From NCBI RefSeq assembly GCF_051201035.1, contig NZ_JBPODR010000016.1, forward strand, positions 1-54,626: a stretch of 54,626 nt of DNA. Reading direction: 5' to 3'. Positions 25,011-34,513 of the stretch are shown here, one piece after another (within the stretch, counting starts at the first letter, position 1; each line of letters opens with the position of its first letter). The translations under genes were made by a program, and so were the position numbers. The DNA is from Thermoanaerobacterium thermosulfurigenes. Its GTDB lineage: Bacteria; Bacillota; Thermoanaerobacteria; Thermoanaerobacterales; Thermoanaerobacteraceae. The notes below the pieces were generated by a model. The model saw nothing but the letters and a program-made list of their open reading frames with translations. It had not been told where the DNA came from and did not search any database.

Positions 25011-25730
25011 GTGAGCAATTTTCATGTTGTTGTGTTGGGGTTTGTTATCGGCATAATAGGCACTGGTACAGGTGGTGCCATGACATTTTTTTTGAGGAAA
25101 CCATCGAAGCGATTTTTAAGCACGATACTGGGTTTTGCAGGCGGTCTCATGTTGTCTGTAGTCACATTTGATTTGCTTCCACATGCTTTTGAGACAGGTG
25201 GATTGAATGTGGGCATGTTGGGACTTATAGCAGGTGTCTTAATCGTGGTGTTTTTTGAAGATATACTGCCTGATAAGGAGAAAATAAATAACTACTTAAA
25301 AGAGGGGATAATAATGGGATTTGCCATTGCAATACATAATTTTCCTGAAGGACTTGCTGTAGGCTCTGGATTTATGTCATCCAGCAGTTTCGGCTTAAGC
25401 ATTGCACTCGTCATTGCCCTTCACGACATACCTGAAGGAATAGCTATGGCGACGCCTCTATCGATAGGTGGTGTAACGCCATTTAAAAACATGATGTACG
25501 CAATACTGGCAGGTATACCTACAGGCTTAGGGGCTATTGCTGGCGTCTATATGGGCGAGGTATCCCCTTTTTTCATAGCTTTAAATCTGGGCATTGCTGG
25601 CGGTGCCATGCTTTATGTGACTTGCGGTGAGATGATCCCTGAGTCGAGAGACTTGTACAGGGGAAGGATTTCTGTATTTGGAATGATTGCGGGAATCATT
25701 AGTGGTATAATAATTACGAGAGTTTTATGA
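25011..25730 (+). CDS. ZIP-family metal transporter
   Basis: 239 residues with about eight membrane helices. The metal-binding motifs HNFPEGLAVG (H109 on, helix 4) and HDIPEGIAM (H138 on, helix 5) are intact. ZIP proteins carry zinc, iron or manganese into the cytoplasm. GTG start after GAGGTGAT. Upstream lies a transcription unit with a strong terminator (24841-24950), so its expression may depend on read-through. The Sua5 gene follows after 23 bases. The metal specificity cannot be read. Confidence 0.9.
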   Translation: MSNFHVVVLGFVIGIIGTGTGGAMTFFLRKPSKRFLSTILGFAGGLMLSVVTFDLLPHAFETGGLNVGMLGLIAGVLIVVFFEDILPDKEKINNYLKEGIIMGFAIAIHNFPEGLAVGSGFMSSSSFGLSIALVIALHDIPEGIAMATPLSIGGVTPFKNMMYAILAGIPTGLGAIAGVYMGEVSPFFIALNLGIAGGAMLYVTCGEMIPESRDLYRGRISVFGMIAGIISGIIITRVL

Positions 25731-25753
25731 AATGATTGAAAGGGTTGTGACAA

Positions 25754-26803
25754 ATGACAAAAGTAGTTAAGCTTGACAGAGATAATCCGGATATGAATTT
25801 AATTGATGAGGCGGCAACTATACTTCTAAATGGAGGCCTTGTGGCTTTTCCCACAGAGACGGTTTACGGCATTGGTGCAAATTCACTTAATCCAGATGCG
25901 GTTGCGAAGATATTTATAGCTAAAGGTAGACCTCAGGATAATCCACTTATTTTGCATATTTCAGAGTTTCAAGATCTCTTTAAATATGCTAAAAATGTCC
26001 CAAATGATGCGTTAAAGCTGGCACGTCAGTTTTGGCCGGGACCATTGACAATGATATTTGAAAAGTCTGATATTGTTCCGTCTATAAATACAGCCGGAAT
26101 GAATACTGTAGCCATTAGAATGCCGTCTAATAAGATTGCACATACACTTATAAAAAGAGCTGGCATACCTGTGTCTGCTCCAAGTGCTAATCTATCCGGT
26201 AAGCCAAGCCCTACAGATGCTTCACACGTTATTAGCGACCTTTACGGCAGAGTTGACATGATAATAGATGGTGGAAGCTGTGATGTAGGTGTGGAGTCTA
26301 CAGTGGTAGACATGACAGGAGAGATTCCTACCATTTTAAGGCCAGGTGGTATTACAAAAGAGATGATAATGGGCGTAGTTGGCAGTGTTGAAGTAGATCC
26401 TATAGTATATAAAAAGCCTTCTTTGGATGTAAAGCCTAAATCACCAGGCATGAAGTACAAGCACTATTCACCAGATGCAGAAGTCTACATAGTCAAGGGA
26501 AATATAGGCGATGTTATAAAAAAAATACAAGAGTTGACAGAATTTCAATTGAATAATGGCAAAAAAGTTGGTATAATGGCAACAGAGCAAACATGCGAAA
26601 AATATCGAAATGGGGAAGTTTTAGTAGTAGGCAACAGGGAAAGACCGGAGACTATCGCTAAAAATCTGTTTAGGTGTCTTAGGGAATTCGACAAAAAAGG
26701 CGTTGATGTAGTGTACGCTGAAGGGTTTGACTATGATGAAATTGGACTAGCTATAATGAATAGGCTTGAAAAAGCCGCTGGATACAAGGAAATCAATGTG
26801 TAA
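25754..26803 (+). CDS. ywlC: L-threonylcarbamoyladenylate synthase (Sua5/YwlC)
   Basis: 349 residues: YrdC catalytic domain (about 10-205) plus the Sua5 C-terminal domain (about 235-345), so the long Sua5 form. It makes threonylcarbamoyl-AMP for the t6A37 modification of tRNAs that read ANN codons. Motifs: FPTETVYGIGANS, KGRPQDNPLILH, SAPSANLSGKPSPT and, after the linker, SPGMKYKHYSP. Ribosome binding site AAAGGG is modest. The next three genes follow closely (8, 14 and 16 bases), in the ywlC-ywlE-ywlF order of Bacillus. Confidence 0.95.
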   Translation: MTKVVKLDRDNPDMNLIDEAATILLNGGLVAFPTETVYGIGANSLNPDAVAKIFIAKGRPQDNPLILHISEFQDLFKYAKNVPNDALKLARQFWPGPLTMIFEKSDIVPSINTAGMNTVAIRMPSNKIAHTLIKRAGIPVSAPSANLSGKPSPTDASHVISDLYGRVDMIIDGGSCDVGVESTVVDMTGEIPTILRPGGITKEMIMGVVGSVEVDPIVYKKPSLDVKPKSPGMKYKHYSPDAEVYIVKGNIGDVIKKIQELTEFQLNNGKKVGIMATEQTCEKYRNGEVLVVGNRERPETIAKNLFRCLREFDKKGVDVVYAEGFDYDEIGLAIMNRLEKAAGYKEINV

Positions 26804-26811
26804 GGAGAAAA

Positions 26812-27261
26812 ATGTATTTTATGAAGGTATTATTCGTTTGCACAGGAAATACATGCAGAAGCAGCATGGCTGAAGGAATATTTAACCATATAGCAAGGGA
26901 GAAAGGCTTATCTCATGTAGCGGAATCAGCAGGCACTATGACTTACGATGGATTGCCAGCCACAGATGAATCTATTAGGGTTTTAAAAGAAAAATACGGC
27001 ATTGATATATCAAATCACAAATCCAGAAGCATAAAAAAAGAGCACTTGGAAAATGCCGATTTAGTCTTGACTATGACAGAGGCGCAAAGGGAGTTTATCT
27101 TAAAAAGACATCCCGAATTTGCAGATAAAGTCTTTACGTTAAATGAGTTCGCAGATAAAAGTGGAGATATTGAGGATCCGTTTGGAAGAGGCATAGATGT
27201 GTACAAGAAAACTGCAGAGGAAATATATGCATCTATAATGCGTATAATAGAAAAATTGTAG
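26812..27261 (+). CDS. ywlE: low-molecular-weight protein phosphatase, YwlE-type (probable arginine phosphatase)
   Basis: 149 residues. The P-loop CTGNTCRSS (C10 nucleophile, R16) lies at the N-terminus and the general-acid DP in EDPFG near residue 123. The residue before the second loop cysteine is T14; in B. subtilis YwlE a threonine at this place gives phospho-arginine specificity, where tyrosine phosphatases have isoleucine. YwlE counters the McsB arginine kinase. ATG at 26812 follows AAGGAGA. Order ywlC, ywlE, rpiB matches Bacillus. McsB itself is outside the window, so the specificity is inferred. Confidence 0.9.
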   Translation: MYFMKVLFVCTGNTCRSSMAEGIFNHIAREKGLSHVAESAGTMTYDGLPATDESIRVLKEKYGIDISNHKSRSIKKEHLENADLVLTMTEAQREFILKRHPEFADKVFTLNEFADKSGDIEDPFGRGIDVYKKTAEEIYASIMRIIEKL

Positions 27262-27275
27262 AAAGGAGCTTTTCA

Positions 27276-27722
27276 ATGATTGCAATAGGTTCTGATCACG
27301 GCGGCTATGAGCTTAAAGAGGCCATAAAGAAACATTTAGAAGAAAGAGGGATAGAGTATAAGGATTTCGGTACATTTAGTGAAGAGTCTGTAGACTATCC
27401 TGATTACGCCAGAGAAGTGGCAGAGGCTGTAGCCAGCGGACAGTATGAGAAAGGCATACTTTTGTGTGGAACAGGCGTTGGCATATCGATTGCTGCCAAT
27501 AAAGTGCCTGGCATAAGGGCAGCGCACGTATCTGATGCATTTTCAGCAAGGTACTCAAAAGAGCACAACAATGCAAACGTGCTTTGCATGGGGGGGAGAG
27601 TTGTAGGACCAGGTCTTGCAGCACTTTTGGTGGATGAATGGCTTGACGCAGAATTTCAAGGCGGTAGGCATCAAAAGAGGATCGACAAGATTTCTGAGAT
27701 TGAAAAAAAATACTCGAGATGA
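27276..27722 (+). CDS. rpiB: ribose-5-phosphate isomerase B
   Basis: 148 residues. IAIGSDHGGYELKE at the start, the active-site cysteine region LLCGTGVGISIAANKVPGIRAA, and HNNANVLCMGGRVVG are diagnostic of RpiB/LacAB proteins. It interconverts ribose 5-phosphate and ribulose 5-phosphate, linking to the transaldolase in this window. Good ribosome binding site (GAAAGGAGC). It lies in the ywlF position of the Bacillus order. Some relatives isomerise allose 6-phosphate. Confidence 0.95.
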   Translation: MIAIGSDHGGYELKEAIKKHLEERGIEYKDFGTFSEESVDYPDYAREVAEAVASGQYEKGILLCGTGVGISIAANKVPGIRAAHVSDAFSARYSKEHNNANVLCMGGRVVGPGLAALLVDEWLDAEFQGGRHQKRIDKISEIEKKYSR

Positions 27723-27738
27723 CATAGGAGGTAAATGA

Positions 27739-28371
27739 ATGTACGATAATGTTTATGTGTTAGATCATCCATTAATACAGCACAAAATCAGTTTGATAAG
27801 AGACGAAAATACAGGGTCAAAGGAATTTAGAGAGCTTGTAGAAGAGATATCTATGCTTATGGCGTATGAAGTGACGAGAGATCTTCCATTGGAAGAGATA
27901 GAAGTAAAGACACCTATTGCGGTTGCCAAGACGAAGGTTATAGCTGGCAAAAAGTTAGGCATAGTGCCAATCTTAAGAGCAGGACTTGGCATGGTAGATG
28001 GCATGATGAAGCTTATACCTGCAGCTAAGGTTGGACATATAGGGCTTTACAGGGATCCCGAGACATTGAAGCCTGTTGAATACTACTGCAAGTTGCCTTC
28101 TGATATAAATGAGAGGGATCTCATTGTAGTAGATCCTATGCTTGCAACAGGTGGATCCGCATCTGCTGCCATACACTTTCTGAAAGAGAGAGGTGCACAA
28201 AGCATAAAGCTTGTCAACCTCATAGCTGCACCTGAAGGGATAGAAGCTGTTCACAGGGATCATCCGGAAGTGCCTATCTATTTAGCTTGCATAGATGAGA
28301 GGCTAAATGAGCATGGATATATTGTGCCCGGTCTTGGCGATGCCGGTGACAGGCTTTTCGGAACGAAGTAA
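27739..28371 (+). CDS. upp: uracil phosphoribosyltransferase
   Basis: 210 residues. It makes UMP from uracil and PRPP. VLDHPLIQHKISLIRDENT at the start, the LRAGLGMVDGM loop, the PRPP-binding DPMLATGGSA and the C-terminal uracil site YIVPGLGDAGDR are all visible. Preceded by AGGAGGTAAATGA. glyA, which lies between rpiB and upp in Bacillus, is absent. The dCMP deaminase gene begins 13 bases later. Confidence 0.97.
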   Translation: MYDNVYVLDHPLIQHKISLIRDENTGSKEFRELVEEISMLMAYEVTRDLPLEEIEVKTPIAVAKTKVIAGKKLGIVPILRAGLGMVDGMMKLIPAAKVGHIGLYRDPETLKPVEYYCKLPSDINERDLIVVDPMLATGGSASAAIHFLKERGAQSIKLVNLIAAPEGIEAVHRDHPEVPIYLACIDERLNEHGYIVPGLGDAGDRLFGTK

Positions 28372-28384
28372 GAGGAACGTAAAG

Positions 28385-28831
28385 ATGAGGCCATCGTGGG
28401 ATGAGTATTTTATGATGGTGGTAGATGTGGTGAAGACCAGATCTACTTGTTTGAGGAGGCAGGTTGGTGCTGTCATTGTGAAGGACAAGCACATCATATC
28501 GACAGGGTACAACGGTGCACCCACAGGTCTTAAACACTGTGAGGAAGTAGGGTGCATGAGGGAAAGCCTAAACATACCATCAGGTGAGAGACACGAGCTT
28601 TGTAGAGGCACTCATGCCGAGCAGAATGCCATAATACAAGCCGCATTAAACGGTGTAAGCACAAAAGATGCTACTATCTATGTAAGTGCAAGCCCGTGTT
28701 CTATGTGTGCCAAGATGATTATCAATGCAGGCATAAAAAGAGTTGTCTATGAAGGGGATTACCCTGATAACCTTTCATTTGAGTATTTGAAGGAAGCTTC
28801 TGTAGAAGTTGTGAAGATGGAAAGACGATAA
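28385..28831 (+). CDS. dCMP deaminase (ComEB-like)
   Basis: 148 residues. The zinc/catalytic motif HAEQN (H77, E79) and PCSMC (C105, C108) define a cytidine/deoxycytidylate deaminase; GYNGAPTGLKHCEEVGCMRE matches dCMP deaminases, which supply dUMP for thymidylate synthesis. The start at 28385 follows AGAGGAA with 7-base spacing; the upstream in-frame ATG at 28307 lies inside upp and would add 26 residues unlike the family. Probably co-transcribed with upp, both being pyrimidine genes. Confidence 0.93.
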   Translation: MRPSWDEYFMMVVDVVKTRSTCLRRQVGAVIVKDKHIISTGYNGAPTGLKHCEEVGCMRESLNIPSGERHELCRGTHAEQNAIIQAALNGVSTKDATIYVSASPCSMCAKMIINAGIKRVVYEGDYPDNLSFEYLKEASVEVVKMERR

Positions 28832-28835
28832 ATAG

Positions 28836-28865
28836 TTGACAATAATGGCGTTGGTGGAATATTAT
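28836..28865 (+). promoter_or_regulatory. sigma-A promoter of tagO-mnaA
   Basis: Consensus TTGACA at 28836-28841 and TATTAT at 28860-28865, 18-base spacer. Confidence 0.65.
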
Positions 28866-28896
28866 ATAATTATGATAAGTTCAGGGGAGTGTTAAA

Positions 28897-29931
28897 ATGA
28901 AAATATACATTTTGTCGTTTGTTGTGGCTTTTGTGGCTGCACTTATGGCTACACCAGCGGCAAAGAAGTTGGCTTATAAAATCGGAGCCATCGACATACC
29001 AAAGGATAAAAGACGTGTTCACAATAAGCCTGTACCGCTTATAGGCGGATTGGCTATATACTTTGGTACAGTTTTAAGTATGCTTCTGTTTTTGCCAAAA
29101 TCGGAGACTAACCTTGGAATCATTGCAGGAAGCACGATAATAGTCGCTTTAGGGATATTTGACGATAAATACGAATTAAAAGCTAAAGTGAAGCTATTAG
29201 GACAGCTTTTAGCGGCATTTGTGGTTGTCTTAAGCGGTGTAAGGATCGATTGGCTTACAAATCCATTTGGCGATGGCATGATAAATATGGGTGTTTTTGC
29301 GATACCTCTTAGTATATTTTGGATCGTAGGTATTACAAATGCCATGAACCTTATTGATGGACTTGACGGATTAGCTGCAGGTATAGCATCCATATCATCA
29401 GGTTCGCTGTTTGTGGTGTCTTTGCTAAATGGGCGATATGCTACTGCGCTTATTACTGTTGCTGTCACTGGAGCGGCACTGGGATTCTTGCCGTACAATT
29501 TCAACCCTGCCAAGATATTCATGGGCGATACTGGCGCCATGTTTTTAGGCTTCATTTTGTCGGCGGTATCTATACAAGGTGCAGTAAAATCGGCTGCTGC
29601 CATTGCGATTGCTGTTCCCATATTAGCTCTTGGCGTTCCGGTATTTGACACGATATTTGCAATAATAAGGCGTTTGGCAAATAAAAAGCCTATCATGGAG
29701 GCAGACAAAGGGCATTTGCATCACAGGCTTTTAGCGTTGGGCCTTTCGCAGAAGCAGGCGGTTTTTGTCATGTACGGTGTAAGTTTGTTCTTAGGTTTAA
29801 GCGCGATACTTATATCCTCCACAAACGGTGCAAAAGGCTACATCATATTGATTATTGCTATTTTAGCTGTTTTGTGGGGCGCAGACAAGATGGGACTTTA
29901 TGGGCACAAAGCTAAAAACATGAATGTGTAA
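28897..29931 (+). CDS. tagO: undecaprenyl-phosphate N-acetylglucosamine 1-phosphate transferase (TagO/WecA-like)
   Basis: 344 residues, about ten membrane helices, MraY/WecA family. FDDKYELKAKVKLLGQ (acidic cluster), NLIDGLDGLAAG, MGDTGAMFLG and the cytoplasmic GHLHHRLLALG are the family motifs. It loads GlcNAc-1-phosphate on the lipid carrier to begin wall teichoic acid, S-layer secondary polymer or related glycan synthesis. The UDP-GlcNAc epimerase gene follows after 18 bases, which fits a polymer with ManNAc. SLH proteins in this window need such pyruvylated wall polymers, so the pair may build their anchor. Confidence 0.93.
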   Translation: MKIYILSFVVAFVAALMATPAAKKLAYKIGAIDIPKDKRRVHNKPVPLIGGLAIYFGTVLSMLLFLPKSETNLGIIAGSTIIVALGIFDDKYELKAKVKLLGQLLAAFVVVLSGVRIDWLTNPFGDGMINMGVFAIPLSIFWIVGITNAMNLIDGLDGLAAGIASISSGSLFVVSLLNGRYATALITVAVTGAALGFLPYNFNPAKIFMGDTGAMFLGFILSAVSIQGAVKSAAAIAIAVPILALGVPVFDTIFAIIRRLANKKPIMEADKGHLHHRLLALGLSQKQAVFVMYGVSLFLGLSAILISSTNGAKGYIILIIAILAVLWGADKMGLYGHKAKNMNV

Positions 29932-29949
29932 ATATAAGGAGCTGAAGAC

Positions 29950-31101
29950 ATGCTAAAAGTAATGCCTATTTTCGGCACAAGGCCTGAGGCGATTAAGATG
30001 GCACCGCTTGTAAAAGAGCTTCAATGTGCCGATGGAATAGATACAGTCGTGTGCGTTACAGCTCAGCACCGGGACATGCTTGATCAGGTGCTGAGGCTTT
30101 TTAATGTCATTCCTAAGTATGACCTTGATGTGATGAAGGAAAGCCAGTCACTATCCGACATAACATCATCTGTCTTAAGAGGGCTTGACGATGTCTTGGA
30201 GAAGGAAAAGCCTGATTTGATTTTGGTTCACGGCGATACCACTACGACCTTTGTTGCTGCTTTGTCGGCTTTTTACAAAAAGATAAAGGTAGGCCATGTA
30301 GAAGCAGGGTTAAGGTCTTTCGATAAATGGTTTCCGTACCCTGAGGAGATGAATAGAAAGCTTACAGGGGTTCTTACAGATTTGCACTTTGCACCGACAC
30401 AGACTGCAAAGGAAAATCTCATAAAAGAAGGCGTAGATGAAAGCAGCATATTTGTCACAGGCAACACTGTCATAGATGCCATGAAATACACTGTGAAGGA
30501 AAATTACATCTTTCGGGATGACAGGTTAAATGACGTTGACTACAATAACAGAAGAGTCATCGTTGTTACGGCACATCGCAGAGAAAATTGGGGTTTGCCA
30601 ATAGAAAATATATGCAATGCATTGAGGAAAATAGCCATCGATTTTAAGGATACGTATATCATATATCCAGTTCACAAAAATCCCATCGTAAGGGATACGG
30701 TATTTAGCGTTCTTGACAATCTTGACAATGTGTTGCTGCTGGATCCAATCGATACGGATGAGATGCACAACCTCTTAAAAAGGTGTTACATGGTTATGAC
30801 AGATTCAGGAGGACTTCAGGAAGAAGTGCCATCATTAGGAAAACCTGTCTTGGTATTAAGAGATGTTACAGAAAGGCCTGAAGCAGTTAAAGCAGGTACT
30901 GTAAAGATAATAGGAACGGACTTTGATAGAGTTTACAGTGAAGCAAAATTACTTTTGACAGATAAAAATGAATACGACAGGATGGCAAATGCAGTAAATC
31001 CATATGGGGATGGTAATGCATCAAGGCGCATTGTACAAGCCATAAAATACGCATTTGGCATGACAGATGAAAAAGTAGATGAATTTAAAGGCAGCGTATA
31101 A
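29950..31101 (+). CDS. mnaA: UDP-N-acetylglucosamine 2-epimerase (non-hydrolysing)
   Basis: 383 residues. IFGTRPEAIKMAPL at the start, HGDTTTTF, VGHVEAGLRS, PEEMNRK, the catalytic TAHRREN and TDSGGLQEE with VLRDVTERPE are the conserved blocks. It interconverts UDP-GlcNAc and UDP-ManNAc for wall polymers. Ribosome binding site AAGGAGCTGAAGAC. In B. subtilis mnaA lies between upp and the ATP synthase operon; here the ATP synthase genes are absent from this place. A terminator overlaps the stop codon. Confidence 0.96.
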   Translation: MLKVMPIFGTRPEAIKMAPLVKELQCADGIDTVVCVTAQHRDMLDQVLRLFNVIPKYDLDVMKESQSLSDITSSVLRGLDDVLEKEKPDLILVHGDTTTTFVAALSAFYKKIKVGHVEAGLRSFDKWFPYPEEMNRKLTGVLTDLHFAPTQTAKENLIKEGVDESSIFVTGNTVIDAMKYTVKENYIFRDDRLNDVDYNNRRVIVVTAHRRENWGLPIENICNALRKIAIDFKDTYIIYPVHKNPIVRDTVFSVLDNLDNVLLLDPIDTDEMHNLLKRCYMVMTDSGGLQEEVPSLGKPVLVLRDVTERPEAVKAGTVKIIGTDFDRVYSEAKLLLTDKNEYDRMANAVNPYGDGNASRRIVQAIKYAFGMTDEKVDEFKGSV

Positions 31102-31115
31102 CGCTGCCTTTAAAA
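31087..31115 (+). terminator. intrinsic terminator overlapping the end of mnaA
   Basis: AAAGGCAGCGT (31087-31097) pairs with ACGCTGCCTTT (31101-31111). Confidence 0.8.
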
Positions 31116-31139
31116 ATTATAAAGTGCTTTAAGGAGTTT

Positions 31140-32053
<914 letters not shown>

Positions 32054-32062
32054 CAATAGAGG

Positions 32063-33316
32063 GTGGTATACACGAGGATTGTCGTTGAAGGTAGCCCTGC
32101 GCTAAAGGGCACTGTAAAGGTAAGTGGAGCGAAAAATTCTGTTTTGCCTATCATCGCAGCATCTTTGCTTTCGCAAGGTGAAGTAATTATAGATGATGTG
32201 CCAGAGCTTAAAGATGTGAATGTGATGATAGAGCTTATAAAGTTTTTAGGTGCCAAATGTACATTTCAGGATGGAAAGCTTAAGATAAATGTGGACATAA
32301 AAGATGTGGAGGCGCCGTATGAACTGGTTAAAAAGATGAGAGCATCTTTCCTTGTGATGGGGCCTATCCTGGCAAGATTGGGTCATGCAAAGATATCGCT
32401 GCCGGGTGGCTGTGCCATAGGGACAAGACCTATAGACTTGCACTTAAAAGGATTTCAGACTCTGGGGGCGGAGATAGACATAGGTCATGGGTATGTGGAA
32501 GCAAAAGCTAAAAAACTTGTAGGCAAAAAGGTTTATCTGGACTTTCCAAGCGTTGGCGCAACGGAGAATATCATGATGGCTGCCGTATTTGCAGATGGGC
32601 TTACTACCATTGAAAATGCAGCCGAAGAGCCGGAAGTAGTGGATCTTGCCAATTTTCTCAATAAGATGGGAGCTAACATAAAAGGTGCTGGCACAGACAC
32701 AATAAGGATAGAAGGCGTGAAAGAGCTGAAAGCCACAGAACATACTGTCATACCAGATAGAATTGAAGCCGGTACTTACATGGTTGCGTCTGCCATGACT
32801 GGCGGTGATGTGCTTATAGAAAATGTCATAGTCGATCACGTCAAGCCCATAATTGCCAAATTAACCGAGTGTGGTATTGAAGTGTATGAAGAAGGCACAG
32901 GCGTGAGGGTAAAAGGTTGTGAAAGCTATAAAGCAGTGGACATAAAGACACTGCCGTATCCAGGTTTTCCTACAGACATGCAGGCTCAGATGATGGCTAT
33001 GATGGCTGGAGCGAAAGGAACCAGTGTAATCATAGAGACAGTGTTTGAAAACAGATTTATGCATGTAGACGAGCTAAAAAGGATGGGTGCGGATATAAAA
33101 ATCGAAGGAAGAACCGCAGTCGTAACAGGTATTGATCATTTATCAGGTGCAGAAGTGAAGGCAACAGATTTAAGAGCTGGAGCTGCACTAATATTAGCAG
33201 GACTTATAGCGGATGGAAAGACCATTATAAACGATGTTTACCATATAGATAGAGGTTATGTAAACATCGAGGATAAGCTTAGAAGTCTTGGAGCAATCAT
33301 ATATAGAGTTGATTGA
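32063..33316 (+). CDS. murA: UDP-N-acetylglucosamine 1-carboxyvinyltransferase
   Basis: 417 residues. First committed step of peptidoglycan synthesis: enolpyruvyl transfer from PEP to UDP-GlcNAc. The SGAKNSVLP substrate loop near residue 22, the catalytic and fosfomycin-target cysteine C117 in GGCAIGTRP, and the RAGAALILAGL end are intact. The start is unclear: GTG at 32063 directly touches its AGAGGG, while the optimally spaced codon after GAGGGTGG is an ACG at 32072. It lies between ywmB-like and a terminator; in Bacillus spoIID follows directly, here about 15 kb of other genes intervene. Confidence 0.96.
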   Translation: MVYTRIVVEGSPALKGTVKVSGAKNSVLPIIAASLLSQGEVIIDDVPELKDVNVMIELIKFLGAKCTFQDGKLKINVDIKDVEAPYELVKKMRASFLVMGPILARLGHAKISLPGGCAIGTRPIDLHLKGFQTLGAEIDIGHGYVEAKAKKLVGKKVYLDFPSVGATENIMMAAVFADGLTTIENAAEEPEVVDLANFLNKMGANIKGAGTDTIRIEGVKELKATEHTVIPDRIEAGTYMVASAMTGGDVLIENVIVDHVKPIIAKLTECGIEVYEEGTGVRVKGCESYKAVDIKTLPYPGFPTDMQAQMMAMMAGAKGTSVIIETVFENRFMHVDELKRMGADIKIEGRTAVVTGIDHLSGAEVKATDLRAGAALILAGLIADGKTIINDVYHIDRGYVNIEDKLRSLGAIIYRVD

Positions 33317-33330
33317 ACAAAAATAGTAGC

Positions 33331-33372
33331 CGCAATCTCCACCTATAATGAAAATTTAGGTGCTGCATTGCG
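33331..33372 (+). terminator. hairpin after murA
   Basis: CGCAAT/ATTGCG outer stem and CACCTA/TAGGTG inner stem separated by small internal loops, followed by TTTTAC. Possible first terminator or RNA-processing structure. Confidence 0.4.
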
Positions 33373-33407
33373 TTTTACTTTATTCCAAAATGAGTAGATA
33401 TACACAG

Positions 33408-33438
33408 AAAAAGACGGGAATGCACCTCCCGCCTTTTT
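33408..33438 (+). terminator. intrinsic terminator after murA
   Basis: AAAAAG-A-CGGGA pairs with TCCCG-C-CTTTTT around a 7-base loop; one mismatch in the stem. Confidence 0.8.
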
Positions 33439-33502
33439 CATTACCATTGACACCTGACTTTTATTGCTTACATATTTACTATGGCATAAAATTAAAATTT
33501 AT

Positions 33503-33531
33503 TTGTTAAGTCAAGGTAAAAGAATTATAAT
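33503..33531 (+). promoter_or_regulatory. sigma-A promoter of the nucleosidase-like gene
   Basis: TTGTTA at 33503-33508 and TATAAT at 33526-33531 with a 17-base spacer. Confidence 0.65.
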
Positions 33532-33573
33532 ATTATAGGCGTTTTGCAAAGTTAAAAAAGGAGTTTAGGAATT

Positions 33574-34401
33574 ATGGTTTACATATCTGTATCTATGTAT
33601 GTGGAGGCAAAGCCTATTATAGATTATTACAATTTGAAGAAAGATGTGGACGAAAGATTTTATCAAATTTTTAAAAGCGATAACATGAGATTGATAATAA
33701 CGGGTGTTGGCAAGGTTAATTGTGCTGCAGCTACATCATATCTTTTAGCAAAAACACCGCCTAATGATGGTGACATTGTAGTAAATATAGGCATTTGCGG
33801 TGCAAAAGATGGATTTCAAATAGGCACACCGCATCTTATCAATAAAATAAAAGATGCTTCAACTGGAAAAGACTACTATACAGATGTGCTTTTGAAGCAT
33901 GATTTTAAGGAATGTTCTATCGAAACTTTTGATAAGCCTATTTCAAGTCCAGAACTTTTAGAGGAAGATTTGTGCGATATGGAGGCCAGTGGCTTTTATA
34001 TTTCTGCATCAAAATACATAGAGCAACATAGGATCTTTTTAATTAAAGTGGTTTCAGATAGAGTTGGCATTGATACGGTTTCTAAAGAAGATGTCTTGGA
34101 GTTTATTCAAGGTAATATTGAAAAGATTGATGCTTTCATAAAAAAAGCTGAGAATTTTGCAAAAGTTGATGACAGCTTTTTCAAAAAAGAAGAAGTTATG
34201 TTGATTGAAAAGATTTGTTCTCTTTTGAAACTTACAAAAAGTTTAAGAGAAATTCTTTATAAATCATGTTTACACTACAAAGTGAGAACAGGTAAAGATA
34301 TTTTGTTTTTAGAGAATATTGAGCTTTCAGATGTCAATAATAAAAGAGAAAGAAAAAAGCTTTTTGACTTAATTATCTCGTATTTGGAGAAGAATGGTTG
34401 A
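33574..34401 (+). CDS. nucleoside phosphorylase/nucleosidase-family protein
   Basis: 275 residues. The N-terminal 180 residues follow the PNP/UDP phosphorylase fold of MTA/SAH nucleosidases: ITGVGKVNCAAATSYLL near residue 50, VVNIGICGA, the ribose-binding DMEASGFY (M and E) and the purine/catalytic aspartate in VVSDRVG. The last 90 residues form charged helices that the short MTAN enzymes lack. Substrate is unknown; adenosine-type nucleosides or futalosine-like compounds are possible. It is alone behind its own promoter and before the permease, with no clear partner gene. Confidence 0.75.
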   Translation: MVYISVSMYVEAKPIIDYYNLKKDVDERFYQIFKSDNMRLIITGVGKVNCAAATSYLLAKTPPNDGDIVVNIGICGAKDGFQIGTPHLINKIKDASTGKDYYTDVLLKHDFKECSIETFDKPISSPELLEEDLCDMEASGFYISASKYIEQHRIFLIKVVSDRVGIDTVSKEDVLEFIQGNIEKIDAFIKKAENFAKVDDSFFKKEEVMLIEKICSLLKLTKSLREILYKSCLHYKVRTGKDILFLENIELSDVNNKRERKKLFDLIISYLEKNG

Positions 34402-34439
34402 TGAATTTTAGATGAGAAATGCTGGAAAATGCTTAAATA

Positions 34440-34468
34440 TTGCAAAAATCGCAAGTTTAAATTATAAT
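34440..34468 (+). promoter_or_regulatory. sigma-A promoter of the amino-acid permease
   Basis: TTGCAA at 34440-34445 and TATAAT at 34463-34468, 17-base spacer. Confidence 0.65.
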
Positions 34469-34513
34469 AAATGTATTAAAATAATTTAATAATTAAACAA
34501 AAGGAGGAATCAG

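Noticed and set aside
29019..29708. 229-codon reverse-strand frame over tagO
   Set aside because: Shadow of the membrane-protein gene; no start signal and no family.
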